A DNA stretch of 64,000 nucleotides from an uncultured Clostridia bacterium (GTDB lineage Bacteria > Bacillota > Clostridia > Oscillospirales > Ruminococcaceae), in NCBI GenBank assembly GCA_947627875.1, contig CANQXS010000003.1, positions 82,227 to 146,226 on the forward strand. The letters run 5' to 3'. Below, piece by piece: positions 16,863 to 26,972 of the stretch. Numbering within the stretch: the stretch's first letter is position 1; every line of letters starts with the position of its first letter. Below the pieces are notes generated by a model. The model searched no databases. It saw only the letters and a program-made list of their open reading frames with translations, and was not told where the DNA came from. The position numbers and the translations under genes are program-made.

Positions 16863-17514
16863 AAAATATCTGCCCGCTATAATAATAACCGCTCTGCTGA
16901 CGGTTCTGCCGATAGTCTTAGGCTTGATACTCTGGGGCAGACTGCCCGACCCTATGCCCACCCACTTCAACGCTTCGGGCGAGGCTGACGGCTTTATGTC
17001 AAAGGCGGCTGCCGTTTTCGCGCTGCCGGCGTCGATGCTTTTGGTGCATATCGTATGCACGGTGACGACGTTTATAGACCCCAAGCGCCGCAATATCGAC
17101 GGCAAGCCGATTTTTATGGTGCTGTGGATATGCCCCGTTATGTCGATACTCGTAAGCGGCTTTATGTATGCCTACGCCCTCGGAATGAATGTGAACATAA
17201 CTACCGGCATGTTCATCGCCATAGGCATACTGTTTATCATTCTCGGAAACTACCTCCCGAAGTGCGGTCAGAACTATTCGATAGGTATAAAAGTCCCGTG
17301 GGCTTTAAACGACGAAGCCAACTGGCAGGCGACCCACCGCTTCGGCGGGAAGGTTTTCGTTGCCGCGGGAGTGGTCACGGTTATCCTTGCGTTCTTTGTG
17401 ACTGCCTCGCCGGTGCTGTTCTGGGTATATTTCGCGGTGGATATGATCGCCTGCGCGATTCCGGCGGTGTATTCCTATGTCTATTATCTCAGGCACGGGA
17501 AGAAGGAGGACTAA
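16855..17514 (+). CDS. sdpI: SdpI-family membrane protein (immunity/sensor type)
   Basis: A 219-residue membrane protein with about six helices. The N-terminal DUF1648 signature is LPDPMPTHFNASGEADGF and the SdpI core motif is YSIGIKVPWALNDEANW followed by THRFGGK. In B. subtilis SdpI gives immunity to the SdpC killing peptide and recruits SdpR. No sdpABC toxin genes are in this window, so here the protein may respond to peptides of other strains or to envelope stress. TAAGGAGGTAACG-like site; stop and next start are adjacent (TAAATG). Confidence 0.9.
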   Translation: MIKKYLPAIIITALLTVLPIVLGLILWGRLPDPMPTHFNASGEADGFMSKAAAVFALPASMLLVHIVCTVTTFIDPKRRNIDGKPIFMVLWICPVMSILVSGFMYAYALGMNVNITTGMFIAIGILFIILGNYLPKCGQNYSIGIKVPWALNDEANWQATHRFGGKVFVAAGVVTVILAFFVTASPVLFWVYFAVDMIACAIPAVYSYVYYLRHGKKED

Positions 17515-18312
17515 ATGTTTTCTTCCTCGACGATAATTTTTTTGGCTGCGACGGGTCTGCTTTCCGTCGCGATACCCGTTATCTGCGCGATTATGTTCAA
17601 ATCAAGGGTTAAAACCGCGCCCGTTTCGGCGCTTTTTATCGGCGCGGCGGCGTTCTTTGTCTTCGCGCTTGTGCTTGAACAGCTTCTTCACGCCGTGATG
17701 ATACCGCTCGTCTCAAAAAGCGATATCGCATTTGTGATCTACGGAGCACTCGCTGCCGGAATTTTCGAGGAGACCGGCAGATTTGCTGCCTTTAAGACGC
17801 TTTTAAAAAAGCAAAACCGCCCCGAGTCTGCGGTTATGTACGGAATCGGTCACGGCGGCTGCGAGGCTGTTATGATTTTGGGAATGTCGGCGCTTTCCGG
17901 AGCAGTAATAGCGATAACGGTAAATTCTGTCGGAATCGACGAAATGATAAAGCTTGCCTCTGCGGGCAGACCGGAGCTCGAAGAGACCGCAAGGCTTCAA
18001 ATCGAGGCTTATGCCGGCTTCGGGCTCTCGAATATGTTGCTTTCGCTTTACGAGCGGGCGATGACGACAGCGCTTCATATTTCTCTGTCGGTGCTCGTTT
18101 TCGAGGGCGCAAAAACAAAGGGAAGGGCGTGGCTCTATCCTGTCTGCGTGCTTGTACATGCCGTCTGCGACGTTCCCTCCGCAATGTATCAGCGCGGGCT
18201 TTTGGGTCTCGCGGCGGTATATGCAATAACAACCGCACTGACTGCGGCTGTTGCCGTTTTCGCCGTAAGGTCGTTTAAAAGGCAACCCCGAGCCTTGGCG
18301 GCAGCCGAATAA
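17515..18312 (+). CDS. YhfC-family intramembrane metalloprotease
   Basis: A 265-residue protein with about seven membrane helices, matching the YhfC group of the CAAX-protease-like/PrsW superfamily. Putative metal-binding motifs are in order: FEETGRF (residues ~83-89), YGIGHGGCEAV (~107-117), TTALHISLS (~182-190) and LVHAVCD (~205-211). It begins directly after the sdpI stop, so sdpR-sdpI-yhfC is one unit. By analogy with CPBP/Abi proteases beside bacteriocin genes it could act in peptide immunity or processing; this is inference. Confidence 0.82.
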   Translation: MFSSSTIIFLAATGLLSVAIPVICAIMFKSRVKTAPVSALFIGAAAFFVFALVLEQLLHAVMIPLVSKSDIAFVIYGALAAGIFEETGRFAAFKTLLKKQNRPESAVMYGIGHGGCEAVMILGMSALSGAVIAITVNSVGIDEMIKLASAGRPELEETARLQIEAYAGFGLSNMLLSLYERAMTTALHISLSVLVFEGAKTKGRAWLYPVCVLVHAVCDVPSAMYQRGLLGLAAVYAITTALTAAVAVFAVRSFKRQPRALAAAE

Positions 18313-18336
18313 ACCGCCCGGGCGAAATAAAGAATA

Positions 18337-18362
18337 AAAGCACCCTCATCGGGTGCTTTTTT
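18337..18362 (+). terminator. Terminator of the sdpRI-yhfC operon
   Basis: AAAAGCACCC, TCATC, GGGTGCTTTTTT. Confidence 0.92.
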
Positions 18363-18388
18363 GTATGCCGAAAAATTTCCGAAAAGCT

Positions 18389-18441
18389 CTTGACAAGTAA
18401 ACTTGGCAGTGATATAATCATCTTGACAAGAAAACTTGGCA
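18389..18441 (+). promoter_or_regulatory. Promoter with duplicated 20-bp operator
   Basis: The promoter is TTGACA (18390-18395), 17 bp, TATAAT (18413-18418). The 20-mer CTTGACAAGNAAACTTGGCA occurs at 18389-18408, covering the -35, and again at 18422-18441, just after the -10. Starts are 33 bp apart (about three turns). Each copy is itself a near palindrome (CAAG-N4-CTTG). The XRE protein encoded as second gene is the obvious candidate repressor. Confidence 0.85.
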
Positions 18442-18459
18442 CAATACGGAGGTATCATT

Positions 18460-18786
18460 ATGGACAAAGAAGAAATTTTAGCGAAGAGCAGAGCCGAGAA
18501 CAAAAACAAAGACGTTTACTGGTACGAAATATCGAAGCTCTCGGGGTCGGTAACTACCACGGTAATGCTGGTTATTGCCGGAGTGTTTTTCGCCGTTCAG
18601 GCGATCACCGGCGGCGGGCTCAACTTCGGGCTGTGGGCGCTCGTTTTAAGTGCGGATATGGCGAACCACTGGTTCAAATACATAAAGCTCCGCCTCGGGG
18701 GAGAGCTCCTGGCGGCGCTGTGTTATACGCTGCTCGTATCCGTTATGTCGGGATACCATATCTACAGCCTGATAGCGGCTGCGTAG
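18460..18786 (+). CDS. DUF6442-like three-helix membrane protein
   Basis: A 108-residue protein with a charged N-terminus (MDKEEILAKSRAENKNKD) and about three membrane helices. It fits the DUF6442 group, which is commonly followed by a small XRE regulator as here; the family name is from memory and the function is unknown. The ATG at 18460 has GGAGGT; the earlier track start lies within the operator. Whether the pair acts as a sensor with a regulator or as a toxin-antitoxin-like unit cannot be decided from sequence. Confidence 0.7.
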   Translation: MDKEEILAKSRAENKNKDVYWYEISKLSGSVTTTVMLVIAGVFFAVQAITGGGLNFGLWALVLSADMANHWFKYIKLRLGGELLAALCYTLLVSVMSGYHIYSLIAAA

Positions 18787-18799
18787 GGCGGTGGAACGT

Positions 18800-19006
18800 T
18801 TGGACGACAAGCTTATTCTGAAAAACCGCCTCAAAGAGGCTCGCGCCGAGTGTGGGCTTTCTCAGCAGCAACTTGCGAATATAGTCGGCGTATCGCGGAA
18901 CACTATAAGCTCGATAGAAACCGGGCAGTTCTGCCCGACCGCAAAGCTCGCGCTTATACTCTGCACCGCGCTCGACAGGAAGTTTGAAGACCTTTTCTAC
19001 TTCTGA
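18800..19006 (+). CDS. Small XRE-family regulator (YgzD-like)
   Basis: A 68-residue protein that is little more than a helix-turn-helix: LKEARAECGLSQQQLANIVG then VSRNTISSIETGQF, ending LDRKFEDLFYF as in the YgzD-type regulators. The start is TTG at 18800 with GGGCGGTGG at a fitting distance; a GTG at 18791 is possible but has a poorer site. It lies 14 bp after the DUF6442-like gene and probably represses the shared promoter through the duplicated operator. Confidence 0.85.
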   Translation: MDDKLILKNRLKEARAECGLSQQQLANIVGVSRNTISSIETGQFCPTAKLALILCTALDRKFEDLFYF

Positions 19007-19028
19007 GCGCCTTGCGCAGGCTCGGGGG

Positions 19029-19799
19029 CTATCTCTTTCGAAGGATATCGAGAGTATGGTGCGACGCGCCGACGAGGTCCTGCCGCTCGCAGGTCGCGAG
19101 GTGATATTCCACCCACTTTTCAAAGGTCTTCGCGTCCATAGCGTCGATGTACTCCCGCATATAATTTGTAGCGCCGTCCGTTGCCACGAGCTTTATCCGC
19201 TCCGCCGGAAGCTCCGCGTCGAGCTCGGCGATATCCTCGGTGCGGACAAGCTCGAATATCTCCTTCGGCTCGCTTACGCAGTGCCAGCCGTCGGTTATCA
19301 TTTTGAGGTCCATCACCTCGCGGAGTTTGTTCATACCGAAGACATACTGTATCACCGTCGGCTCGTTCATACAGTAGGCGACTAAGATATGCCCGTTCGG
19401 CTTTGTAACGCGAACCGCTTCGGAGAGGGCGCGAAGCTTTTCCTCTTTGGTGTATAGGTGATACATCGGTCCCAATACAAGGGTGAGCCCGAAATGATTG
19501 TCGGGAAGGGCGGAAAGGTCGAGGGCGTTGCCCTGTAAAACGGAGATTTTTTCACTGCCGTCGAGCTTTTTGCGTAGGATATCAAGGTTATGCTCTATCA
19601 GCTCTACTGCCGTAACGTCGCAGCCCTCTTTTGCGAGCGCGATGCTGTATCTGCCGGTGCCGGCGCCGATTTCAAGAATAGGTTCCGCAAGGTATTCGTG
19701 AATATACTTTTGGGTGGTGATATATTCTACCTGCCCGTGCTGAGAGAGCAGCCTGCCCTCCTCGTCGTAATTCCGGTAAAATTCTTCGAGATAGTTCAT
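19029..19799 (-). CDS. Class I SAM-dependent methyltransferase
   Basis: A 256-residue cytoplasmic methyltransferase. Motif I is ILEIGAGTGRYSIALAKEG (S-adenosylmethionine loop), the acidic end of strand 2 is VTAVEL, VLQGNALDLS follows, and the post-core motif is HILVAYCMNEP. The substrate cannot be inferred. The ATG at 19799 has AAAAGGAGCCG; the track start seven codons upstream overlaps trpA. It lies 17 bp after trpA on the same strand, so it is probably the last gene of the trp transcript. Confidence 0.85.
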   Translation of the reverse strand: MNYLEEFYRNYDEEGRLLSQHGQVEYITTQKYIHEYLAEPILEIGAGTGRYSIALAKEGCDVTAVELIEHNLDILRKKLDGSEKISVLQGNALDLSALPDNHFGLTLVLGPMYHLYTKEEKLRALSEAVRVTKPNGHILVAYCMNEPTVIQYVFGMNKLREVMDLKMITDGWHCVSEPKEIFELVRTEDIAELDAELPAERIKLVATDGATNYMREYIDAMDAKTFEKWVEYHLATCERQDLVGASHHTLDILRKR

Positions 19800-19816
19800 T
19801 GGCGGCTCCTTTTTAC

Positions 19817-20576
19817 TCACATCGCTTCTTTCATCGACCTGACGTATTCCCCGACGTAGGGCGCGGCGTCTTTGCCGTATTTTTCGAGTATCTTTATTAT
19901 CGCCGAGCCGACTATGGCGCCGTCCGAGAGCGCCGACATCTTTGCCGCCTGCTCGGGGGTGGAAATTCCGAAGCCTACCGCGCAGGGAATATCGGTGTTT
20001 TCGCGGATGACCTTTACTATCGCGCCGATGTCGGTTTTAATTTCGCTTCGCATTCCGGTAACGCCGAGGCTCGAAACAACGTAGATAAAGCCTTCGGCTT
20101 CTTTGGCTATCATCGCTATGCGGTTCTCCGAGGTGGGAGCGATGAGCGGGATAAGCGCTATTCCGTATTTGCGGCAGGTGGGGAGGAATTCGTCGCGCTC
20201 CTCAAACGGAAGGTCGGGCAGTATCAGCCCGTCGATGCCTATTTCGCGGCAGGTCGAGATAAAGCGCTCCGAGCCGTAGCTGAACACTACGTTCGCGTAG
20301 GTCATAAACACCAGCGGGATCTTGACGTCGGCGCGAAGATCACGCACGAGGTCGAATATTTTGTCGGTAGTAACTCCGCCCGCAAGAGCGCGGATATTTG
20401 CGCCCTGAATTACCGGTCCTTCGGCGGTAGGGTCAGAAAAGGGAATGCCGAGCTCGATAAGGTCGGCGCCGTTTTTAACCGCCTCGCGGACGGTTTTTGC
20501 GGTGGTCTCAAGGTCGGGGTCGCCGCAGGTGATAAAGGGTATAAACGCCTTGCCGTTTTCAAATGCCGAACGTATC

Positions 20577-20584
<8 letters not shown>
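19817..20584 (-). CDS. trpA: Tryptophan synthase alpha chain
   Basis: Cleaves indole-3-glycerol phosphate to indole and glyceraldehyde-3-phosphate; indole is channelled to TrpB. The catalytic Glu is in [18 protein letters not shown], the catalytic Asp in [11 protein letters not shown], and the phosphate loop includes [11 protein letters not shown]. It has 255 residues. The ATG at 20584 has AGAGGTGAAG; the GTG at 20596 is less likely. It overlaps the end of trpB, so the two subunits are translationally coupled. Confidence 0.96.
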
Positions 20585-21767
<1,183 letters not shown>

Positions 21768-21780
21768 ATCAAAATCTCCT

Positions 21781-22383
21781 TTATTTCGTATTTCTGACAG
21801 CATCCGCAAAGGCTTTCATCTTCGCGAAGTCCTTGATTTTATCGGTTTCGGTCCCCGAGCTGACGTCGACCGCGTAGGGGTGAAGCGCCCTCACGGCTTC
21901 CGACACGTTTTCGGGGTTGAGCCCTCCGGCGAGGAAGTAATCCCGCCCGAGTCCGGATATAAGCGACCAGTCGAAGCCTATTCCGCTGCCCGTTCCCGCG
22001 TCGAGAAGAACAAAGTCGGCAGGGGAGCGCGCGGCGAGCTCAACGTCGCCCTCGGAGGCAATTTTAAACGCCTTTATTACGGGCTTGCCGGTCTCTTCGC
22101 GGAGGCGGGTTATAAAGCCGCCGTCCTCGGCGCCGTGGAGCTGGGCGATGTCGATTATCCCGCTTTCAAGATAGTCTTTTACCTCGTCATACGGGTTGTC
22201 GACGAAAACTCCGACCGCCTTTATTTCTGGAAGCAAGGCTTTTTTGAGCTCGGCAGCCGTTTCGCGCGAGATGCAGCGCCGGAATTTCGGCGCGAGCACG
22301 AATCCCGCGTAATCCGGTCCGAGCCCATTGGCATAGCCGATGTCGCGTAGCGTTCGCAGCCCGCAGAATTTAATTTTTGTCAC
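21781..22383 (-). CDS. trpF: Phosphoribosylanthranilate isomerase
   Basis: Amadori rearrangement of N-(5-phosphoribosyl)anthranilate. A TIM barrel of 200 residues: [13 protein letters not shown] with the catalytic Cys, [24 protein letters not shown] and [10 protein letters not shown], with the second catalytic Asp in VDVSSGTE. It starts with GTG, forming a GTGA overlap with the trpC stop. Confidence 0.96.
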   Translation of the reverse strand: MTKIKFCGLRTLRDIGYANGLGPDYAGFVLAPKFRRCISRETAAELKKALLPEIKAVGVFVDNPYDEVKDYLESGIIDIAQLHGAEDGGFITRLREETGKPVIKAFKIASEGDVELAARSPADFVLLDAGTGSGIGFDWSLISGLGRDYFLAGGLNPENVSEAVRALHPYAVDVSSGTETDKIKDFAKMKAFADAVRNTK

Positions 22384-23159
22384 AGCCCTTTCAGCTCCTT
22401 AAGCCTTGCGCTTTTGTCTTTTGCGCGCATAAGCGTCTCGCCGACGAGGACCGCGTCTGCTCCTATTTCGCGGAGAGCGCTGATGTCGTCGGGGGAGCTT
22501 ACCCCGCTCTCCGAGACGAATACCCTGTCCTTCGGGACGAGCTCGCGGAGCCTTCGGCTGTTTGAGGTATCGACCGAGAAGTCCTTTAAGTTGCGGTTAT
22601 TCACGCCGATTACCCTCGCGCCGCAGCCGAGGAGCGTTTCGACCTCGCTTTCGCCGTGGGCTTCGCAGAGAGCGGAGAGCCCGAGAGAGTCGCAGATCTG
22701 AATATAGTCGCGTATCTGCGGCGGCTCGAGGATAGAGCATATCAGCAGGACCGCCTTTGCCCCGAGGAGCCTCGCCTCGAAGATCATATAGCTGTCGACG
22801 GTGAAGTCCTTTCTGAGGCAGGGGACCGACACGCTTTTTGCTATTTCGCCGAGGTATTCGTCGCTGCCGAGGAACTTCGTCGGCTCCGTCAAGACTGATA
22901 TAGCGTCGGCTCCTGCGGCTTCGTAGTCCTTTGCAATCTCAAGATAAGGGAAATCGGGCGAGATGAGCCCCTTTGAGGGCGAAGCCTTCTTGCATTCGCA
23001 GATAAAGGCGACGTCCTCTTTTTTGAGAGCGCGCTCGAACTCGAACCCGAGCTTCGGCAGCGCAAGAGCCCTGCGCTCTATCTCGGCAGCGGGGAGCCTT
23101 AGCTTATTAAGCTCGGTGCGCTCTTTGGCGCTTTGAGCCAAAATGTCGAGTATATTCAT
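22380..23159 (-). CDS. trpC: Indole-3-glycerol-phosphate synthase
   Basis: Closes the indole ring. The 259-residue TIM barrel carries the catalytic Lys in FICECKKASPSKG, a second Lys in CLRKDFTVD, and VIGVNNRNLKDF and VFVSESGV. The ATG at 23159 lies one base after the trpD stop; the track start at 23192 is inside trpD. Tight packing implies translational coupling. Confidence 0.97.
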   Translation of the reverse strand: MNILDILAQSAKERTELNKLRLPAAEIERRALALPKLGFEFERALKKEDVAFICECKKASPSKGLISPDFPYLEIAKDYEAAGADAISVLTEPTKFLGSDEYLGEIAKSVSVPCLRKDFTVDSYMIFEARLLGAKAVLLICSILEPPQIRDYIQICDSLGLSALCEAHGESEVETLLGCGARVIGVNNRNLKDFSVDTSNSRRLRELVPKDRVFVSESGVSSPDDISALREIGADAVLVGETLMRAKDKSARLKELKGL

Positions 23160-23160
23160 A

Positions 23161-24177
23161 TCAAGCCTTTGAAGCCGCGGCGAATTCCTCAAGCTTGCGG
23201 TATGCGGCGCCAGAGTCTATAGCTTCGGCGGCAATCTTTATTCCCTCGGCTATCGAGGAGGCCTTTTTGGCGACGTAAAGAGCCGCGCCCGCGTTCATAA
23301 GTACTGCGTCGCGCTTCGGACCTTTCGCGCCCTTGAGGATAGCGCGGGTTATATCGGCGTTTTCGGCGGGAGCGCCGCCCGCGAGGTCGGATTTCTTGCA
23401 GGTCTTAAAGCCGAATTCCTCGGGGGTGATGACGTATGACTTCGTTTTGCCGTCGGCAAATTCGCAGACGGTGGTCGGGGCGCTCAGCGATATCTCGTCT
23501 AATTTATCCTGACCGTAAACGACCATTCCGCGCTCTACTCCGAGGCTCATAAGTACCTGGGCGAGCGGCTCGCAGAGATAGTCGTCGTAAACGCCGAGGA
23601 GTATCATCTTAGGGCTGGCGGGGTTGGTGAGCGGACCGAGGATGTTGAACACCGTTCTGAAGCCGAGCTCGCGCCTTATCGCGCCGACGTATTTCATCGA
23701 GGGGTGGTATTTCTGGGCGAAGAAGAAGCATATCCCGACGGTGTCGAGCAGCTTTACGCACTTTTCGGGGTCAAGGTCGATGTTTACGTCGAGGGCTTCG
23801 AGGCAGTCGGCGGCTCCGCATTTCGAGCTTGCCGCGCGGTTGCCGTGCTTCGATACCTTTACCCCCGCCGCGGCGACGATTATCGCCGAGGTGGTCGAGA
23901 TGTTTATCGAGCCGGCGTTGTCGCCGCCGGTGCCTACAATTTCGAGCAGCGGCTTGTCATATTCGACTTTGAGCGCGCGGGCTCTCATAGCCGCCGCGCA
24001 GCCGGCTATCTCGTCGATGGTCTCAGCCTTGGCGCTCTTTGTAGAGAGAGCCGCCAAAAAAGCGGCATTCTGGGTCGGGGTGGTCTCGCCGGTCATTATC
24101 TCGGTCATAACGGCGTAGGCCTCGTCGTAGGTGAGGTCTTCCTTGTTGACTATTTTTGCGATTGCTTCTTTTATCAT
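23161..24177 (-). CDS. trpD: Anthranilate phosphoribosyltransferase
   Basis: Transfers phosphoribose from PRPP to anthranilate. The PRPP-binding motif is [15 protein letters not shown], with [20 protein letters not shown] next; [20 protein letters not shown] is diagnostic. The length of 338 is normal. An AAGGAGGAAAC site precedes the ATG, 25 bp after trpG. Confidence 0.97.
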   Translation of the reverse strand: MIKEAIAKIVNKEDLTYDEAYAVMTEIMTGETTPTQNAAFLAALSTKSAKAETIDEIAGCAAAMRARALKVEYDKPLLEIVGTGGDNAGSINISTTSAIIVAAAGVKVSKHGNRAASSKCGAADCLEALDVNIDLDPEKCVKLLDTVGICFFFAQKYHPSMKYVGAIRRELGFRTVFNILGPLTNPASPKMILLGVYDDYLCEPLAQVLMSLGVERGMVVYGQDKLDEISLSAPTTVCEFADGKTKSYVITPEEFGFKTCKKSDLAGGAPAENADITRAILKGAKGPKRDAVLMNAGAALYVAKKASSIAEGIKIAAEAIDSGAAYRKLEEFAAASKA

Positions 24178-24202
24178 TGTTGTTTCCTCCTTGGAAAGTT
24201 TA

Positions 24203-24772
24203 TTATATGCCGAAAATAAAGTTTTTGAGCATCTGCCTGCCGTCGGGGGTCATTATGCTCTCGGGGTGGAACTGAACGCCGTAGATCGGGTACTCTTTGT
24301 GCTCCACCGCCATAATTTCGCCCTCCTCCGTTACGGCAGTTACCTTAAGGCAGTCGGGCATCGTCTCGGGAGCCGCCGCAAGGGAATGATACCTCGCGAC
24401 GAGGGCTAAGTCGGGGCAGCCCGCAAAGAGCTTCGAGCCGGTGTCGAGCCTGACCTTCGACTGTTTGCCGTGCATAAGCCGCTTGGCGTAGGTGACCGTT
24501 GCGCCGTAGGCGAGGCAGATAGCCTGATGCCCGAGGCATACGCCGAGAGTCGGGATCTTCTTCGATACCGTTGCCGCGACTTCGGCGGTAACCCCCGCGT
24601 CCTCGGGGCGGCCCGGTCCGGGCGAGAGGATTATCCGCGAGGGCTTGAGCGCCTCGATTTCCGGAACGGTAAGCTCGTCGTTTCTTATAACCCTGATGTC
24701 GGGCGAGAGCTCGCCGACGAGCTGGTAGAGGTTATAAGAAAAGCTGTCGTAATTGTCTATAAGAAGTATCAT
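24203..24772 (-). CDS. trpG: Anthranilate synthase, glutamine amidotransferase subunit
   Basis: Releases ammonia from glutamine for anthranilate synthase. The class I triad is visible: Cys in [14 protein letters not shown], His and Glu in [11 protein letters not shown]. It starts [18 protein letters not shown] 189-residue stand-alone subunit, not fused to TrpD. Start and trpE stop overlap as ATGA. In some bacteria this subunit also serves folate synthesis; the location here argues for tryptophan. Confidence 0.96.
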   Translation of the reverse strand: MILLIDNYDSFSYNLYQLVGELSPDIRVIRNDELTVPEIEALKPSRIILSPGPGRPEDAGVTAEVAATVSKKIPTLGVCLGHQAICLAYGATVTYAKRLMHGKQSKVRLDTGSKLFAGCPDLALVARYHSLAAAPETMPDCLKVTAVTEEGEIMAVEHKEYPIYGVQFHPESIMTPDGRQMLKNFIFGI

Positions 24773-26244
24773 AAGCTCACCCCCTCAGCCTGTTTAAGCG
24801 CGCTCAGGACCGCCGCCGCCTTGTTGAGGCATTCCTCGAATTCCTTTTCGGGGACCGAATCGGCGACTATCCCCGCGCCCGAGCGGACGAACACTCTGCC
24901 GTTTTTCTTGTAGGCTATTCTTATCGCGATGCAGGTGTCGAGATTTCCCGCAAAGTCGATATATCCTATCGCGCCGCCGTAGATACCGCGCTTGTTGTTC
25001 TCAAGCTCGCCTATGAGCCGGCAGGCTCTTATCTTCGGGGCGCCCGAGAGCGTTCCCGCAGGGAGAACCGCGCCCACGGCGTCGAGAGCGTCGAATTTAT
25101 CGGAATCTATCTCACCGCGGACCGTCGAGCCGATATGCATAACGTGGGAGTAGCGCTCGATAGAGTGGTATTTTTCGACCTTGACCGTACCGAAGCGGCT
25201 TATCTTTCCGAGGTCGTTTCTGCCGAGGTCTACGAGCATATTGTGCTCGGCGAGCTCTTTTTCGTCGGCTAAAAGCTCGCGCTCGAGCTCGCGGTCCTCT
25301 CTCTCGGTTTTACCGCGCGGGCGGGTCCCGGCGAGCGGGAAGGTGTGAAGTATCCCGCCCTCGAGCTTGACGAGTGTTTCGGGCGAAGCCCCCGCGACCT
25401 CTACGTCGGTCCCGCAGAGATAGAACATATAGGGCGAGGGGTTTATCGTCCGCAGAATTCTGTAGGTATTCAGCAGGCTGCCCTCGAATTCCGCGCTGAG
25501 GCGGTTTGAAAGGACGATCTGAAATATATCGCCCTCGCGGATATACCGCTTCGCCCTCTCGACCATCGAGCAGTAGGCTTCGCGTTCAAAGAGCGGCTTT
25601 ACCTCGCCCTTAAGCTTTCCTCCGCTTTCGGCGGGGATATTCCCCCGCTTCGAGAACAGAAGCCGCGAAAGCTCCGAGAGCTCTTTAGAAGCGGCTTTAT
25701 AGCCCTCCTCGGGATCGTCGAGGGGGATATTTGCTATAAGGATCAGCTTCTGGCGGAAGTTGTCGAAGGCTATTACCTTGTCGAAGAGCATTAAATCGAG
25801 GTCTCTGAAATCCTCCTCGTCGTTTACGTCAACATGCGCCGCGGGCTCTACATCGCCGAAGTAATCGTAGGCGAAATACCCTACAAGCCCTCCCGTAAAC
25901 GGCGGGAGCCCTTCTATTTTCGGACTCTTATGCTCGGCGAGGATATCCCTTATGTATTTTGCGGGGTCGGCGGTTTTGACCTTCAGGCTGCCCGCGCTGA
26001 AAACGCCCTTTGAATATGTGAGCTCAAGCTTAGGTTCGAAGCCGAGGAAGGTGTAGCGCCCCCATCGCTCCTTGCCCTCTATTGATTCGAGCAGATAGCA
26101 ATGGCTCGAAACGGATTTGAGTATCCGAAGGACCTCTATCGGCGTAAAGCTGTCTGAAAGAAGCTCGAGCGAGAGAGGGCAGAGACGGTATTTGCCCTCG
26201 GATGCGATTTTTTTGACGGTCTCTAAAGACGGTGAAAAGTTCAT
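24769..26244 (-). CDS. trpE: Anthranilate synthase component I
   Basis: Makes anthranilate from chorismate. The 491-residue protein has the N-terminal tryptophan-binding motif [16 protein letters not shown] and the chorismate core with [31 protein letters not shown] and [11 protein letters not shown]. The feedback-site residues appear intact, so inhibition by tryptophan is expected. The true start is the ATG at 26244; the longer ORF in the track is the T-box leader read as protein. It is the first gene of the trp operon. Confidence 0.96.
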   Translation of the reverse strand: MNFSPSLETVKKIASEGKYRLCPLSLELLSDSFTPIEVLRILKSVSSHCYLLESIEGKERWGRYTFLGFEPKLELTYSKGVFSAGSLKVKTADPAKYIRDILAEHKSPKIEGLPPFTGGLVGYFAYDYFGDVEPAAHVDVNDEEDFRDLDLMLFDKVIAFDNFRQKLILIANIPLDDPEEGYKAASKELSELSRLLFSKRGNIPAESGGKLKGEVKPLFEREAYCSMVERAKRYIREGDIFQIVLSNRLSAEFEGSLLNTYRILRTINPSPYMFYLCGTDVEVAGASPETLVKLEGGILHTFPLAGTRPRGKTEREDRELERELLADEKELAEHNMLVDLGRNDLGKISRFGTVKVEKYHSIERYSHVMHIGSTVRGEIDSDKFDALDAVGAVLPAGTLSGAPKIRACRLIGELENNKRGIYGGAIGYIDFAGNLDTCIAIRIAYKKNGRVFVRSGAGIVADSVPEKEFEECLNKAAAVLSALKQAEGVSL

Positions 26245-26275
26245 AGACACACCCCGTATTTCTTTATAATATATA

Positions 26276-26562
26276 AAAAGCGCCCCGGACAGAAAGAACT
26301 CTGTCAAGGACGAACAGCAATAAACTATCCGCGTTGCCACCTTGATTCGCCTTAATAGGCGCGCTCTGCGGAGTACGCTTTTAAAAAAGTTATACTCCCG
26401 GCAACTGACGTATGCCCACACGTTGCAGAATACTCGGGCTTCCCCTTTGACTGCACCCTCGGCGGACCATTTGACGAACAGCTTCAGACCCGGCTCTCAG
26501 CTTCCCGGGCTCTCTGTGCCGGCTTATTCGCCTTTACTCCCGCTTCAACGGTTTACACCGAA
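26276..26562 (-). promoter_or_regulatory. Tryptophan T-box leader of the trp operon
   Basis: On the minus strand the conserved T-box element AAGGTGGCAACGCGG (26329-26343) is followed by a terminator: CGTCC-GACAGA, loop, TCTGTC-CGGGGCG and CTTTTT (26276-26312). Stem I lies upstream, with a TGG triplet at 26467-26469 in GTCAAATGGTCCG as the likely specifier, which would pair with uncharged tRNA-Trp. The leader separates the promoter from trpE and allows read-through only when tryptophanyl-tRNA is low. Confidence 0.93.
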
Positions 26563-26591
26563 ATTATACACCGCCGTTTTTGTTTTGTCAA
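26563..26591 (-). promoter_or_regulatory. Consensus promoter of the trp operon
   Basis: Minus strand TTGACA, 17 bp, TATAAT: a perfect sigma-A promoter. Control is therefore mainly at the T-box. Confidence 0.92.
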
Positions 26592-26612
26592 GCGGTTTTG
26601 AAAATTTTTTGC

Positions 26613-26654
26613 CAAAAGATGAAATGCCTCCGGTTTTAAGCCGGAGGCGGGGTT
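26613..26654 (-). terminator. Hairpin after acpP
   Basis: GCCTCCGG, loop TTTTAA, CCGGAGGC. On the minus strand it is followed by ATTTCATCTTTT, a weak T tract. Confidence 0.65.
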
Positions 26655-26882
26655 TTACTGATTGTCTTCGATGAATTTTACCAGATCGGCAACAGTGCTG
26701 ATGCTTTCCAGAGCGTCATCCGGAAATTCAACGCCGAACTCGTCCTCGATAGACATTGAGATATCGACGAGGTCAAGCGAATCCGCGCCGAAATCATCAG
26801 CGAGATTCGACTCATAGGTTATACCGTCGGCGTCGATATCGAGCTGATCGGCGATGATCTTCTTTACCTTTTCAAATACCAT
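26655..26882 (-). CDS. acpP: Acyl carrier protein
   Basis: Carries acyl chains on a phosphopantetheine arm in fatty-acid synthesis. A 75-residue acidic helical protein; the modified Ser is in FGADSLDLVDI, followed by EDEFGVEFPDD. The site is CAGGAGGTTT. It stands alone with its own promoter and hairpin and is not next to fab genes, so it might also serve another acyl pathway. Confidence 0.95.
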   Translation of the reverse strand: MVFEKVKKIIADQLDIDADGITYESNLADDFGADSLDLVDISMSIEDEFGVEFPDDALESISTVADLVKFIEDNQ

Positions 26883-26926
26883 TACTAAAACCTCCTGTCA
26901 AGCTGATGTCGTATGTCATTACTAAT

Positions 26927-26955
26927 AGTGTAGCGTGAGAAAGGCGATTTGTCAA
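26927..26955 (-). promoter_or_regulatory. Promoter of acpP
   Basis: Minus strand TTGACA, 17 bp, TACACT. Confidence 0.82.
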
Positions 26956-26972
26956 TAGTGTTTTTGAAATTT

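Noticed and set aside
26245-26421. Long N-terminus of TrpE in the ORF track
   Set aside because: It is the translated T-box leader and terminator, and TrpE homologues start at the ATG at 26244.
26655-26672. CRISPR array anywhere in the window
   Set aside because: No regularly spaced direct repeats were seen; the only duplicates are the 20-bp operator pair at 18389-18441, the small repeats noted above and the IS target duplication.
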